From positions 8,930,001-8,994,000 of the forward strand of contig NZ_FPJG01000006.1 in assembly GCF_900119165.1 (NCBI RefSeq): 64,000 nucleotides of DNA, given 5' to 3'. The translations under genes and the position numbers were made by a program. Below are positions 8,556 through 17,736 of this stretch, in pieces. Below the pieces are notes generated by a model that worked only from the letters and a program-made list of their open reading frames with translations, did no database searches and was not told the DNA's origin. Source of the DNA: Amycolatopsis australiensis (GTDB lineage Bacteria > Actinomycetota > Actinomycetes > Mycobacteriales > Pseudonocardiaceae). How positions within the stretch are numbered: position 1 is the stretch's first letter; each line of letters opens with the position of its first letter.

Positions 8556-10277
8556 ATGCCGCAACTGCGCATCGCGCTCGCCCAGGTCAACCCCACGGTC
8601 GGCGACCTCGACGGCAACGCCGACCTGCACGTCGAATGGACCCGCCGCGCCGCCGAAGCCGGCGCTCACGTGGTCGTCTTCCCCGAGATGTCCCTGACCG
8701 GCTACCCCGTCGAGGACCTTTCGCTGCGCAAGACCTTCGCCGCCGCCTCCCGGCAGGGCGTCGAGTCCCTCGCGCGCCGCCTCGACGAGGCCGGCTGCGG
8801 TGAGGTGCTGACCTACGTCGGCTACCTCGACCTGGACGACGCCGGCCCGCGCGACGCGGCGGCGGCGCTGTACCGCGGCGAGGTCGTCGCGCGGCAGTTC
8901 AAGCACCACCTCCCGAACTACGGCGTGTTCGACGAGCACCGGTGGTTCAAGCCCGGCACCACGCTCGACGTCGTCCGGTTCCACGGACTCGACATCGGCA
9001 TGGTCATCTGCGAGGACATCTGGCAGGACGGCGGCCCGATCTCGGCGCTCGGCCGCGCCGGCGTCGACCTCGTCGTGGCGCCGAACGCGTCGCCGTACGA
9101 ACGGTCGAAGGACGAGCAGCGGCTGCCGCTCATCGCGCGCCGCGCCGCCGAAGCGGGCGCGCCGCTGGTCTACACCAACCAGATCGGCGGCCAGGACGAC
9201 CTCGTCTTCGACGGCGACTCGCTCGTCGTCGGCGCGGACGGCACGCTGCTGGCGCGCGCACCGCAGTTCGTCGAGCACCTGCTCGTGCTGGACATGGACC
9301 TGCCGAAGACCGGGTACGCGGGCGACGGGACGTACGAAGGCCTGGACGTCCGGCGCCGCGTGCTGAGCGAAGAACCGCTGCCGGCGTACGAGCCGACGGC
9401 CGAGCCGGTGATCAGCGAGCCGCTGTCGGACGAGGCCGAGGTGTGGTCGGCGCTGGTCATCGGGCTGCGGGACTACGTGCACAAGAACGGGTTCTCGTCG
9501 GTGACGTTCGGGTTCTCCGGCGGCATCGACTCGGCGGTCTGCGCGGCGCTGGCGGCCGACGCGCTGGGCGGCCACAACGTCTACGGCGTCTCGATGCCGT
9601 CGAAGTACTCGTCGGGTCACTCGAAGGACGACGCGGCTGACCTCGCGCGGCGGATCGGGGCGCACTACCGCGTCGAGCCGGTCGAGGACATGGTGCGCGT
9701 GTACGTCGACCAGCTTTCGCTCACGGGCCTGGCCGAGGAAAACATCCAGGCGCGGACCCGGGGCATGCTCCTCATGGCACTGTCCAACCTGGACGGTCAC
9801 CTGGTGCTGGCCACCGGCAACAAGACCGAGCTGGCCGTCGGGTACTCCACGATCTACGGCGACGCCGTCGGCGCGTTCGCCCCGATCAAGGACGTCTTCA
9901 AGACGCACGTGTGGCAGCTGGCCCGGTGGCGCAACGCCGAAGCGGTCAAGCGGGGCGAAACGCCGCCGATCCCGGAGAACTCGATCACCAAGCCGCCGTC
10001 GGCCGAGCTGCGGCCCGGCCAGGTGGACACGGACTCGCTGCCGGACTACGAACTGCTCGACGACATCCTCGACGACTACGTCGAGGGCGACCGCGGGTAC
10101 GCGGACCTGGTTTCCGCGGGGTTCGACCCGGAGACCATCGACCGCGTGGTGCGGATGGTCGACAGGGCCGAGTACAAGCGGCGCCAGTACCCGCCGGGCA
10201 CGAAGATCACGTTCAAGGCGTTCGGCCGCGACCGGCGGCTGCCGATGACCAACCTCTGGCGCGAGGGCAAGGCCTAG
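8556..10277 (+). CDS. nadE: Glutamine-dependent NAD+ synthetase
   Basis: Converts deamido-NAD to NAD with ATP, using ammonia released from glutamine; last step of NAD synthesis in the cytosol. Two domains in 573 residues. The N-terminal nitrilase-type glutaminase has the triad Glu44 (FPEMSLTGYP), Lys116 (FKHHLPNYGVFDE) and Cys152 (VICEDIW). The C-terminal synthetase has the ATP-pyrophosphatase loop SGGIDS (321-326) and the NKTELAVGYST motif. The start chosen gives MPQLRIALAQ, the normal N-terminus; an upstream ATG eight codons earlier is less likely. Its TAG shares a CTAG with the convergent VOC gene. Confidence 0.95.
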   Translation: MPQLRIALAQVNPTVGDLDGNADLHVEWTRRAAEAGAHVVVFPEMSLTGYPVEDLSLRKTFAAASRQGVESLARRLDEAGCGEVLTYVGYLDLDDAGPRDAAAALYRGEVVARQFKHHLPNYGVFDEHRWFKPGTTLDVVRFHGLDIGMVICEDIWQDGGPISALGRAGVDLVVAPNASPYERSKDEQRLPLIARRAAEAGAPLVYTNQIGGQDDLVFDGDSLVVGADGTLLARAPQFVEHLLVLDMDLPKTGYAGDGTYEGLDVRRRVLSEEPLPAYEPTAEPVISEPLSDEAEVWSALVIGLRDYVHKNGFSSVTFGFSGGIDSAVCAALAADALGGHNVYGVSMPSKYSSGHSKDDAADLARRIGAHYRVEPVEDMVRVYVDQLSLTGLAEENIQARTRGMLLMALSNLDGHLVLATGNKTELAVGYSTIYGDAVGAFAPIKDVFKTHVWQLARWRNAEAVKRGETPPIPENSITKPPSAELRPGQVDTDSLPDYELLDDILDDYVEGDRGYADLVSAGFDPETIDRVVRMVDRAEYKRRQYPPGTKITFKAFGRDRRLPMTNLWREGKA

Positions 10278-10888
10278 GTCAGGGCAACCTGCCGGCCGTC
10301 TCGTGAGCGGAGTGCGGCGGTCAGGCTCGCCTTCCCGGCGCGGCGGACGAGCAGTTCGAGGCCGAGCGCGTCGGTGGCGACCTGGACGGACGCCGGGTCC
10401 GGGTGGGTGCCGGTGAGCATCAGCAGCGGGATCGACGGCAGGTCGCGCGTCGTCGGGTGCGGGGTGGTCCCCCAGTCGATGAGGAACGGGCGGAGCGAGC
10501 CGGGGGCGCTCGGCGGCGTCAGGCGCCAGCGCAGGAGTTCGCCCGTCGCCGATTCCCGGGACATCTCGATGGCGTCGCCGGGGTCGAAGCCGTGGGCGCG
10601 GGCCCGGGCGATCGTCGCGTCGAGGTCGGGGGCGCGGACCGCCCAGGCGACGAGCGCGGGCTCGGTGAGGTCGTCGATGCCGAACGGGCGGGGCCCTTCG
10701 GGGTCCGGTTGCGCGGGATCCGGGCCGATGACCTCCAGGTAGGCGCCGGCACCGAGGTCGGCGAGGTGGTTGGCGGTGCCGAGGCCGACGTGCCGGCCGC
10801 CGGGAGCGGGCGTGACACCGGTGAGCGCGGCGACCCGGGCGACGGCGTCGGCGAGGTCGGGGCCGGCGTAGACGAGGTGATCGAGCAC
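10274..10888 (-). CDS. VOC-family (glyoxalase-like) protein
   Basis: Protein of 204 residues with a vicinal-oxygen-chelate start, MLDHLVYAGPDLADAV, where His4 is the usual first metal ligand, and a duplicated beta-alpha-beta-beta-beta layout (second half from about residue 130). It resembles the glyoxalase-like group often annotated only as VOC family. No substrate can be named. It is divergent from the DNA alkyltransferase gene (38 bp between starts) and convergent with nadE, with which it shares the CTAG stop tetranucleotide at 10274-10277. Confidence 0.78.
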   Translation of the reverse strand: MLDHLVYAGPDLADAVARVAALTGVTPAPGGRHVGLGTANHLADLGAGAYLEVIGPDPAQPDPEGPRPFGIDDLTEPALVAWAVRAPDLDATIARARAHGFDPGDAIEMSRESATGELLRWRLTPPSAPGSLRPFLIDWGTTPHPTTRDLPSIPLLMLTGTHPDPASVQVATDALGLELLVRRAGKASLTAALRSRDGRQVALT

Positions 10889-10926
10889 GAGCCCATTTTG
10901 TCGTACCCCGGCCGTAGGGTGACGGC

Positions 10927-11460
10927 ATGACAGCGGAGTTCACGACGTTCGACACGGCGATCGGCGTCTGCGGCCTCGCGTGGCGCGACGACGTGGTGAT
11001 CGCGACGTCACTGCCCTCGGGCGGCGCTTCGGCCCTTCACGCCTGGTTCCGGCGGCGATTCCCGGACGCGGTGCCGGGGACACCGGGGCCGCGGGTGCAG
11101 GAGGCGGTGGACGGGATCGTGGCGTTGCTGGGCGGGGCACGGGTGGATCTGACGGCGGTTCCGCTGGACTTTTCGGGCGTGCCGGAGTTCAACCGGCGCG
11201 CGTACGAGGTCGCGCGGGCGATTCCGCCGGGCAAGACGTCGACGTACGGGGACATCGCGCGGGCGTTGGGGATGCCGGGGTCGGCCCAGGCTGTGGGGCA
11301 GGCCATGGGGCACAACCCGGTTCCGATCATCGTGCCCTGTCATCGGGTGCTGGCGGCCGGTGGGCGGGATGGTGGGTTCTCCGCGCGGGGTGGGGTGGAG
11401 ACCAAGCTGCGGATGCTGGTCATCGAGGGGGCGGTGGCTGAGGAGCCGACGCTTTTTTGA
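10927..11460 (+). CDS. ogt: Methylated-DNA-[protein]-cysteine S-methyltransferase
   Basis: Suicide DNA-repair protein that moves the alkyl group from O6-alkylguanine to its own cysteine. The active site is IIVPCHRV with Cys138; the upstream DNA-binding helix reads TSTYGDIARALGMPGSAQAVG and contains the arginine-free finger variant; the Asn hinge is in GHNPVPI (130). At 177 residues it is normal for an Ogt-type protein without the Ada sensor domain. It ends directly against a G-rich repeat tract with no terminator visible before it. Confidence 0.93.
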   Translation: MTAEFTTFDTAIGVCGLAWRDDVVIATSLPSGGASALHAWFRRRFPDAVPGTPGPRVQEAVDGIVALLGGARVDLTAVPLDFSGVPEFNRRAYEVARAIPPGKTSTYGDIARALGMPGSAQAVGQAMGHNPVPIIVPCHRVLAAGGRDGGFSARGGVETKLRMLVIEGAVAEEPTLF

Positions 11461-11835
11461 TCGGTGCCGGGCGGCGGGGCCGGGGGCGAGTGGGCCGGGA
11501 CGAGTGCAGAGCAGGGCCGGGGGCCGGGGGCGAGCGGGCAGGGCGCAGGGCCGGGGGCGATGGCCGGAGTGCGGGGCCGGGTGAGCCGGGGGCGATGGCC
11601 GGATGCGGGCCCGGGGGCAGGGCGCGGGGCCGGAGGCGATGGCCGGGGTGCGGGCCGGGTGAGCCGGGGGGCGATGGCTGGGTGCGGGCCCCAGGGGCCC
11701 GGGGCCTAGGGGCCGGGGGCGATGGCCGGGTGCGGGCCCGGGGTGCGGGCCGGGTGAGCCGCGGGCAGGGGCTCCGGGGGGGAGGGCCCGGGGCAGGGTT
11801 GGGGCAGGTGAGGGCCGGGGTGGTCGGGGTGGGAT
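11461..11835 (+). repeat. G-rich degenerate tandem repeat tract
   Basis: About 375 bp downstream of ogt made of imperfect repeats around a GCCGGRGGCGATGGCCGG core. The GCGATGG heart recurs near 11558, 11592, 11637, 11671 and 11719. The plus strand is purine-biased with dozens of G runs of three to six. Frames crossing it are low-complexity (Pro/Arg or Gly/Arg) and show no domain, so I read it as non-coding. Confidence 0.8.
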
Positions 11836-11856
11836 GAGCGCCTGGGTGCGTGTTGC

Positions 11857-11945
11857 GGAGGCGACCCTCTTGATTGGACGGTCGCCACGGCCCGGCGGGC
11901 AAGCCCGCCGGGCCGTAAAACCTGGTCGCGCGAACCAGCCGCTGC
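11857..11945. other. Cluster of adjacent hairpins between ogt and the DinB gene
   Basis: Two inverted repeats lie nose to tail: GGCGACC paired with GGTCGCC (about 11858-11886), then ACGGCCCGGCGGGC and its complement around an AA loop (11887-11916), followed by AAAA and a smaller TGGT/ACCA hairpin (about 11922-11937). The large stem lacks a T tract on either strand, so it is not a standard terminator. Nothing further is recognised up to 12020. It could end transcription of the DinB gene from the other side or be a structured RNA. Confidence 0.5.
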
Positions 11946-12020
11946 GGACCGGCGCGCTCGGGCCGCGGAGCTAGACCGTTGGCTCCCCGCACCCGGCGGC
12001 GCGAGGGCGGACCCGCGAAC

Positions 12021-12599
12021 TCACGCTGGCTGCCAGGGCTTCACCCACGGCGACTCCGGCCAACCCTCCGCCGCCGCCATCAGCGGGATCGCCGTCGCTC
12101 CGTCCACGTGCTCGCGGATGATGTCCGCGTGGCCCGCGTGGCGGGCCGTCTCCTCGATCAGGTGCAGCAGGACCCAGCGCACCGACCATGCCTCCACGTC
12201 CTGCGGGTACCACGGCACTCCCTTCGGCACCGGGACCGCCTGGCCCAGGTCCTCGATGCCCGCGATGACCTCCGCCGTGCGGGCCGCTACCTCGTCGTAC
12301 CTGGACAGCGCCGCCGCCAGCGTCTCCTCCGGGCCCAGGCGGTACGCCGACTCGTAGTCCGCCATCGCTTCGGCGAACGGCTTCTGCGGCGCCTGCAGCA
12401 CCGTGTCGATCCAGCCCTGCTCCGTGAACGCCACGTGCTTGACCAGCCCGCCCACCGACAGCGCGCTCTTCGTCGGTGTCTTTCTCGCCTGCTCGTCCGT
12501 CAGCCCGTGGGCCGCCAGCTTCAGCACGTACCGCTGCTGCTCCAGGAAGCGCAGCAGCCCGTCACGCTCGTCCGCCACCGGGGGCACGTTTCCCGCCAT
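12021..12599 (-). CDS. DinB/DUF664 family protein
   Basis: Four-helix DinB-fold protein of 192 residues. The metal-binding histidines of the family are visible: one in LVKHVAFTEQGW (about residue 54) and two in LIEETARHAGHADIIREH (about 150-160). Actinobacterial DinB/DUF664 proteins are often mycothiol- or bacillithiol-dependent transferases, so a thiol-transfer or detoxification role is possible, but nothing in the sequence fixes the substrate. Cytoplasmic, no signal. It is followed by a 560-bp non-coding tract and preceded by 57 bp. Confidence 0.85.
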   Translation of the reverse strand: MAGNVPPVADERDGLLRFLEQQRYVLKLAAHGLTDEQARKTPTKSALSVGGLVKHVAFTEQGWIDTVLQAPQKPFAEAMADYESAYRLGPEETLAAALSRYDEVAARTAEVIAGIEDLGQAVPVPKGVPWYPQDVEAWSVRWVLLHLIEETARHAGHADIIREHVDGATAIPLMAAAEGWPESPWVKPWQPA

Positions 12600-12656
12600 G
12601 TCGATCCTCTCCTCGGGAGTCCGCTGCCGGTGATGGTGCCACCCGGCACCGACAAT

Positions 12657-13235
12657 TCAGCCCCGAGGAACGTGCCGCGGCGCCGGCTTGATGAACGCGT
12701 ACGCCCCGCCCGCTCCGAACAGCACCGCGCGGACCACCAGCTGGATCCTCGTGAACACGCCCTCGAACAGGTCCAGCTGCCGGGACAGCACGACGGCCAG
12801 CCACGTCGCCATCACCACCACCAGACCCGCGACGGCGAGCGCCCGCCAGCCCGGCGGCCACCACAGCACGAGGCTGATCACCCCGACCGTCAGCACGACG
12901 CTGAGCAGGGACGAAAGCACCGTGCTGCTCGCCGGGTACGCGGCCTGGGCCAGCACGAGCGCGCCGAACGCGCTCACCGAGATCGAACTGAGCCGCGCCG
13001 ACCACTGGACCGGGCCCAGCCGATGCAACGGGGGCCCGGCCAGCAGGAACGCGATCCCCGAGACCGCCAGCAGCACCCGGAACACCGGCGGCCCGGCGAG
13101 CAGCGCCTCGGCCGGGTCCCGGACCGGCGAGACACCCGTCGGGAGGAAGAACTCCAGCAGCCATCCCGAATACGCGACGACGGCGACTCCCATCAGGAGG
13201 GCCGAGGCGATCCGAGCCGTGCGCACGAGGCACAC
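12657..13235 (-). CDS. DUF998-like integral membrane protein
   Basis: Protein of about 190 residues with six hydrophobic segments (for example ARIASALLMGVAVVAYSG, VFRVLLAVSGIAFLLAG, FGALVLAQAAYPASS, LLSVVLTVGVISLVLW, ALAVAGLVVVMATWLAV and a last one near 165-180). Spacing and the Ala/Pro-Tyr pattern resemble DUF998 proteins of unknown function. Two in-frame GTG codons (13235 and 13226) could start it; neither has a clear ribosome site. It lies 55 bp downstream of lysX on the same strand and could be read from that transcript. Confidence 0.7.
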   Translation of the reverse strand: MCLVRTARIASALLMGVAVVAYSGWLLEFFLPTGVSPVRDPAEALLAGPPVFRVLLAVSGIAFLLAGPPLHRLGPVQWSARLSSISVSAFGALVLAQAAYPASSTVLSSLLSVVLTVGVISLVLWWPPGWRALAVAGLVVVMATWLAVVLSRQLDLFEGVFTRIQLVVRAVLFGAGGAYAFIKPAPRHVPRG

Positions 13236-13290
13236 AGTAAGCGACCCAAGCGGTTCCGGCGGAGCGAGCGTGACCAGGTCGACCGAGTCG

Positions 13291-16200
13291 TTATGCCTGC
13301 GGACGGACGAAGGGGAACAGGACCGTCTGGCGGATCGACGCTCCGGTGAGCATCATCAGCAGCCGGTCGACGCCCAGCCCGAGCCCGCCCGTCGGCGGCA
13401 TCCCGTGCTCCAGGGCCAGCAGGAAGTCCTCGTCCAGCTCCATCGCCTCGACGTCGCCGCTGGCCGCGCGCAGCGACTGGGCCTCCAGGCGCCGGCGCTG
13501 CTCGATCGGGTCGGTCAGCTCCGTGTAGGCCGTGCCGACCTCGGAGCCGAACGCGACGAGGTCCCAGCGCTCGGCCAGCCGCGGGTCCTCCCGGTGCTGG
13601 CGGGTCAGCGGCGAGACGTCGGTCGGGTAGTCCGTGTAGAAGGTCGGCAGGACCGTCGCGCCCTCGACGAGGTGCTCGAACGCCTTGAGGACGAGGTCGC
13701 CGTGGGTCGGGTCCTCCCCCACCGGCACGCCCGCCGCGACGCACAGGCGGCGCAGCTCGGCGAGCGGCGTCCCCGAGTGGATCTGCTCGCCGAAGACCGC
13801 CGAGACGGCGTCGTGGACGGTGATCACCGGCCACTCGCCGGAGATGTCGTGCTCGACGATGCGCCCGTCCGCGTCGGGCCGCCGCACGATCTGGGCGCCG
13901 TACGCCGCTTCCGCCGCGTGCTGGACCAGCTCGCGCGTCAGCGTCCGCATCGTGTCGTAGTCCGCGTAGGCCTGGTACGCCTCGAGCATCGTGAACTCGG
14001 GGTTGTGCGTCGCGTCGACGCCTTCGTTGCGGAAGTTGCGGTTGAGCTCGAAGACGCGCTCGACGCCGGCGACGCACAGCCGCTTGAGGTACAGCTCCGG
14101 CGCGATCCGCAGGTACATCCGCATGTCGTAGGCGTTGATGTGCGTGACGAACGGGCGGGCGTTGGCGCCGCCGTGCACCGTCTGCAGCATCGGCGTCTCG
14201 ACCTCGAGGTAGTCGGCGTGGTGCAGCCGCTCGCGCACCGCGCGGACCACTGTGGACCGCAGCCGCAGCATGCTCGTCGAGTCCGGGTTGACCGCGAGGT
14301 CGAGGTAGCGCTGCCGCACCCGCGTCTCCGGGTCGGTGAGGCCCTTCCGCTTGTCCGGCAACGGGTGCAGGCACTTCGCGGTGACCGTCCACTCGTCGAC
14401 GCGCACCGACAGCTCGCCCCGCTTCGACGTCACGACCTGGCCGCTCACGCCGACGTGGTCGCCGAGGTCGACGCCGGTCCGCCAGCGGGTCAGGTCCAGC
14501 ACGCCCGCCTCCAGCATCAGCTGGATCTCGCCGCTGAAGTCCTTGACGCGGGCGAAGCACAGGCCGCCGAGGATGCGCAGGTTCAGCACGCGCCCGGCGA
14601 TCCGGACCCGGTGCCCGGTGGCCGTGTCCGGGGGCAGGTCGCCGAACTTCTTCACCACGTCGCCGATGTGGTCGTCGCGGCGGAACCCGACCGGGTACGG
14701 GTCGATCCCGGCCTCGCGCAGCTTGGCGAGCTTGGCCATCCGGACGCGGACCTGCTCCGGCCGCCGCACGGTCTTCACCGGCGGCGTGGTCGCGGCCGCC
14801 TCGATCTCCTTGACCCGCGCGACGAAGTCGTCGCTGACCGTCTCCAGCCGCAGCGACCGCGCCCGCCCGGTCGGGACGAACCCCTCCAGCGCGCCCGCGA
14901 CGATGCCGACGCGCGGGAGCCGCCGCGCCGAGGAGTAGCAGAGGAAGCGCGGCTCCCAGTCCGGGCCGTACTTGGCGTTGGACCGGTACAGCGACTCCAG
15001 CTGGAAGAACCGCGAGAACACGCTCAGCACGCCGCGCCAGGCCCGCAGCACCGGGCCCGCGCCGATCCGCTCGCCCTCGGAGAAGACCGCGCGGAACATC
15101 GCGAAGTTGAGCGAGATCCGCTGCGCGCCGAGGTGCTGCGCGGCCGCGACGACCTCGGCGACCATGTACTCGTTGAGGCCGTTCTCGGCGTCGCGGTCGC
15201 GGCGCATGAGGTCGAGGGACAGCCCGCGCTTGCCCCACGGGACGAACGACAGCAGGCCGCGCAGCTCGCCGCGGGCGTCGTAGGCCTCCACCATCACGCT
15301 GCGGCTGTCGCTCGGGTCGCCGAGGCGGCCCAGTGCCATCGAGAAGCCGCGTTCGGTCTCGGCGCCGCGCCAGGCCTGGGCGCGGGCGAGCAGGTCGGCC
15401 ATCTCCGCGGCGGGGATCTCGCCGTGCCGGCGGACCTTGGACGTGTACCCGGCGCGCTGGATGCGCTTCACGGCCTGGCGCACCGAGCGCCGCTCCGGCC
15501 CGGCGAGGCTGAACTCGCGGACGTCGAGCACGGCTTCGTCGCCGATCTCCAGCGCGCGCAGGCCGGCGGCGGCGTACACCTTGGCGCCGCGTTCGCTCGC
15601 CCCGAGCACGCCGGGCGTCCAGCCGTACGTGCGTGCCTCGTCGAGCCACGCGCGGACCGCGTCCGGCCACGCCACCGGGTCGCCGATCGGGTCGGCGCTG
15701 GCCACGCTGGTGCCGGCGAGCACGCGGTAGGTCACCGCGGCGCGGCCGTTCGGGGAGAACACGACGCTCTTGTCGCGGCGGGTGGCGAAGTAGCCGAGGG
15801 AGTCGTCCTCGCCGTACTCGGCGAGCAGCTGACGCACGCGGAGCTCTTCGTCGTCCGTCCGCAGGCGACGGCTGCGGACGCCACGGAAGAGCATGTACAG
15901 CGCCCCGGTGGCGACAGCCGTGGCGCACAGGTCGATCAGCACGTCCAGCCAGGCCGGCCCCTCGCCGACGCCGATCCGGCGCAGCTGCAGGTTCTCGCCG
16001 GTGGCGTGGTTGACGACCCAGGCGAAGCGCTCCCACGTGTCGCCGAGGTGGCCGGGGAACGCCTCGGCCAGCGCCCAGCCGACCAGGACGACCGCGGCCA
16101 GGCCGCCGAACAGCATGGTGAGGCCGTCACGCCAGGCGCTCGGCGCGAGCCGCGCGGGGAACGCCGGGCGCAGCGCGAGCAGGAACACGATCAGGCCGAT

Positions 16201-16614
16201 CGACAGCACGTCCGCGACCGTGAGCGTCCACAGCTGGGCGGGGATGTGCCGGACCTGCTTCGGGCCGAGCGTCAGCAGTTCGGGTGACCACAGCAGGGTG
16301 GCCTGCAGGGCCATGGTGAGCAGCAGCCCGCCGACCTGGAACAGCACCAGCGTGTACAGCGCCGCCTTCTTGCGCCGCCGCAGCGCCGCGCCCAGCACCA
16401 CGAGCAGCAGCACCATCACCAGGCTCGCGCTGGTCGGCACGCTCAGCGCGGAAAAGCCCATGTCGATGCCGTTGAGCAGGCGGCCGTGGGGGCCGCCGGT
16501 GATCAGCAGGACCACCGAGAACACCGCGGCCAGCTGGACCACGGTCGCCACGATGCCGCCCGCCTTCGCCTTCCAGGCGGGGAGGCGCCGTCGTGTGCTC
16601 GCGAGGTTACCCAT
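13291..16614 (-). CDS. lysX: Bifunctional lysyl-tRNA synthetase / lysylphosphatidylglycerol synthase LysX
   Basis: Membrane enzyme that charges tRNA with lysine and transfers lysine to phosphatidylglycerol, lowering envelope negative charge. At 1107 residues it matches actinobacterial LysX. Order: N-terminal membrane part (about 1-245), MprF-type transferase domain (about 255-570, with ERRSVRQAVKRIQRAGY and LNEYMVAEV), an OB-fold anticodon domain (about 640-740), and a class II synthetase core with FRNEGVDATHNPEFT and the C-terminal motif 3 GLGVDRLLMMLTG. The ATG start follows GAAAG. In M. tuberculosis LysX protects against cationic peptides; the same role is inferred here. Confidence 0.95.
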   Translation of the reverse strand: MGNLASTRRRLPAWKAKAGGIVATVVQLAAVFSVVLLITGGPHGRLLNGIDMGFSALSVPTSASLVMVLLLVVLGAALRRRKKAALYTLVLFQVGGLLLTMALQATLLWSPELLTLGPKQVRHIPAQLWTLTVADVLSIGLIVFLLALRPAFPARLAPSAWRDGLTMLFGGLAAVVLVGWALAEAFPGHLGDTWERFAWVVNHATGENLQLRRIGVGEGPAWLDVLIDLCATAVATGALYMLFRGVRSRRLRTDDEELRVRQLLAEYGEDDSLGYFATRRDKSVVFSPNGRAAVTYRVLAGTSVASADPIGDPVAWPDAVRAWLDEARTYGWTPGVLGASERGAKVYAAAGLRALEIGDEAVLDVREFSLAGPERRSVRQAVKRIQRAGYTSKVRRHGEIPAAEMADLLARAQAWRGAETERGFSMALGRLGDPSDSRSVMVEAYDARGELRGLLSFVPWGKRGLSLDLMRRDRDAENGLNEYMVAEVVAAAQHLGAQRISLNFAMFRAVFSEGERIGAGPVLRAWRGVLSVFSRFFQLESLYRSNAKYGPDWEPRFLCYSSARRLPRVGIVAGALEGFVPTGRARSLRLETVSDDFVARVKEIEAAATTPPVKTVRRPEQVRVRMAKLAKLREAGIDPYPVGFRRDDHIGDVVKKFGDLPPDTATGHRVRIAGRVLNLRILGGLCFARVKDFSGEIQLMLEAGVLDLTRWRTGVDLGDHVGVSGQVVTSKRGELSVRVDEWTVTAKCLHPLPDKRKGLTDPETRVRQRYLDLAVNPDSTSMLRLRSTVVRAVRERLHHADYLEVETPMLQTVHGGANARPFVTHINAYDMRMYLRIAPELYLKRLCVAGVERVFELNRNFRNEGVDATHNPEFTMLEAYQAYADYDTMRTLTRELVQHAAEAAYGAQIVRRPDADGRIVEHDISGEWPVITVHDAVSAVFGEQIHSGTPLAELRRLCVAAGVPVGEDPTHGDLVLKAFEHLVEGATVLPTFYTDYPTDVSPLTRQHREDPRLAERWDLVAFGSEVGTAYTELTDPIEQRRRLEAQSLRAASGDVEAMELDEDFLLALEHGMPPTGGLGLGVDRLLMMLTGASIRQTVLFPFVRPQA

Positions 16615-16656
16615 CGTTGCTTTCGTGCCTTTCGCGGCCGATCGGTCGTCGTGCCC

Positions 16657-16671
16657 CTTACTTGACGTAAG
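16657..16671. promoter_or_regulatory. CTTAC-N5-GTAAG palindrome between lysX and panB
   Basis: A 15-bp inverted repeat whose spacer is TTGAC, a possible -35 element for rightward transcription toward panB. It lies 43 bp from the lysX start. It looks like a repressor operator, but no matching regulator is in the window. Confidence 0.4.
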
Positions 16672-16690
16672 TGAACACAGGTTGGTTGTC

Positions 16691-16797
16691 CCCGGGCATC
16701 AGCCTGAAGGCTGACCCGGCCTGGTACCCGGGGGTGTGAAGCTGGTCCCACGATGCTGGGCGGCCGTCCCGGGGCGTGTCACCCTTTGGGACACCCC
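16691..16797. promoter_or_regulatory. Two hairpins in the lysX-panB intergenic region
   Basis: Hairpin one (16691-16719) is an extended stem: CCGGG, TCAGCC, a TGAA loop, GGCTGA, CCCGG. Hairpin two (16771-16797) pairs GGGGCGTGTC with GACACCCC around a nine-base loop, with one bulged C. Neither has a T tract on the panB strand. If panB transcription starts at the palindrome before them, both would be in its 5' leader. Confidence 0.4.
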
Positions 16798-16852
16798 TGC
16801 TCCACGACCCGGGGACCTCATCGAGGCCTCGAGGGAAGGACGGTCGACGACG

Positions 16853-17731
16853 ATGTCTGCCAGCGTAACCGGGCCCGCCGAAGAAGCGGCCCCCTACGGC
16901 ACCGGAGCCGCCGCGGCGCGGCCCGCACCGGGCCGGAAGGTCCGCGTCCACCACCTGCGTGAGCTGAAGGAACGCGGCGAGCCGTGGCCCATGCTCACCG
17001 CCTACGACATGTACACCGCCGCCCTGTTCGACGAAGCCGGGATCCCGGTGCTGCTCGTCGGCGACTCCGCGGCCAACAACGTCTTCGGGTACGACACGTC
17101 GCTGCCGGTGACCGTCGACGAGCTGCTGCCGCTGGTCCGGGCGGTCACCCGCTCGGTCAAGCGGGCTCTCGTGGTCGCCGACCTGCCGTTCGGCTCCTAC
17201 CAGCTCTCGCCGCAGCAGGCGCTCGAGACGTCGGTGCGGTTCATGAAGGAGGGCCGCGCGCACGCCGTGAAGCTCGAAGGGGGACGCCGGTTCGCCGCGC
17301 ACGTCGAGGCGCTGACGTCGGCGGGCGTGCCCGTGATGGGCCACATCGGCTTCACCCCGCAAAGCGAGCACAACCTCGGCGGCTACCGGGTGCAGGGGCG
17401 CGGCGAAGCGGCGGACGTGCTGCTCGCCGACGCGCTGGCGCTGCAGGAGGCCGGGGCGTTCGCGGTGGTGATGGAGATGGTGCCGGCCGAAGCCGCGAAG
17501 CGCGTCACGGCGGAGCTGAAGATCCCGACGGTCGGCATCGGCGCCGGTCCGGACTGCGACGCGCAGGTGCTCGTCTGGCAGGACATGGCCGGGCTGCGGC
17601 GCGGCAAGGCGCCGCGGTTCGTCAAGCGGTACGCGGACGTCGCGACGGTGCTGCAGGACGCGGCGACGGCGTTCGCGGAGGACGTCCGCCGCGGCGAGTT
17701 CCCGGCGCCGGAGCACGCGTTCCACGACTGA
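16853..17731 (+). CDS. panB: 3-methyl-2-oxobutanoate hydroxymethyltransferase
   Basis: First committed enzyme of pantothenate and coenzyme A synthesis: transfers a hydroxymethyl group from 5,10-methylene-THF to 2-oxoisovalerate. The TIM-barrel family motifs are present: [31 protein letters not shown] (metal-binding Asp), [13 protein letters not shown] and [12 protein letters not shown]. The ATG chosen ([11 protein letters not shown]) follows GGAAGGA and gives 292 residues with a short Ala-rich N-terminal extension relative to most PanB. Five bases separate it from the convergent ctaG gene. Confidence 0.95.
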   Translation: MSASVTGPAEEAAPYGTGAAAARPAPGRKVRVHHLRELKERGEPWPMLTAYDMYTAALFDEAGIPVLLVGDSAANNVFGYDTSLPVTVDELLPLVRAVTRSVKRALVVADLPFGSYQLSPQQALETSVRFMKEGRAHAVKLEGGRRFAAHVEALTSAGVPVMGHIGFTPQSEHNLGGYRVQGRGEAADVLLADALALQEAGAFAVVMEMVPAEAAKRVTAELKIPTVGIGAGPDCDAQVLVWQDMAGLRRGKAPRFVKRYADVATVLQDAATAFAEDVRRGEFPAPEHAFHD

Positions 17732-17736
17732 GCGGC

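Noticed and set aside
11420..11992. Open frame of 190 codons on the minus strand, Pro/Arg-rich
   Set aside because: It is the complement of a G-rich repeat, overlaps the ogt 3' end and has no domain-like segment; low complexity explains its openness.
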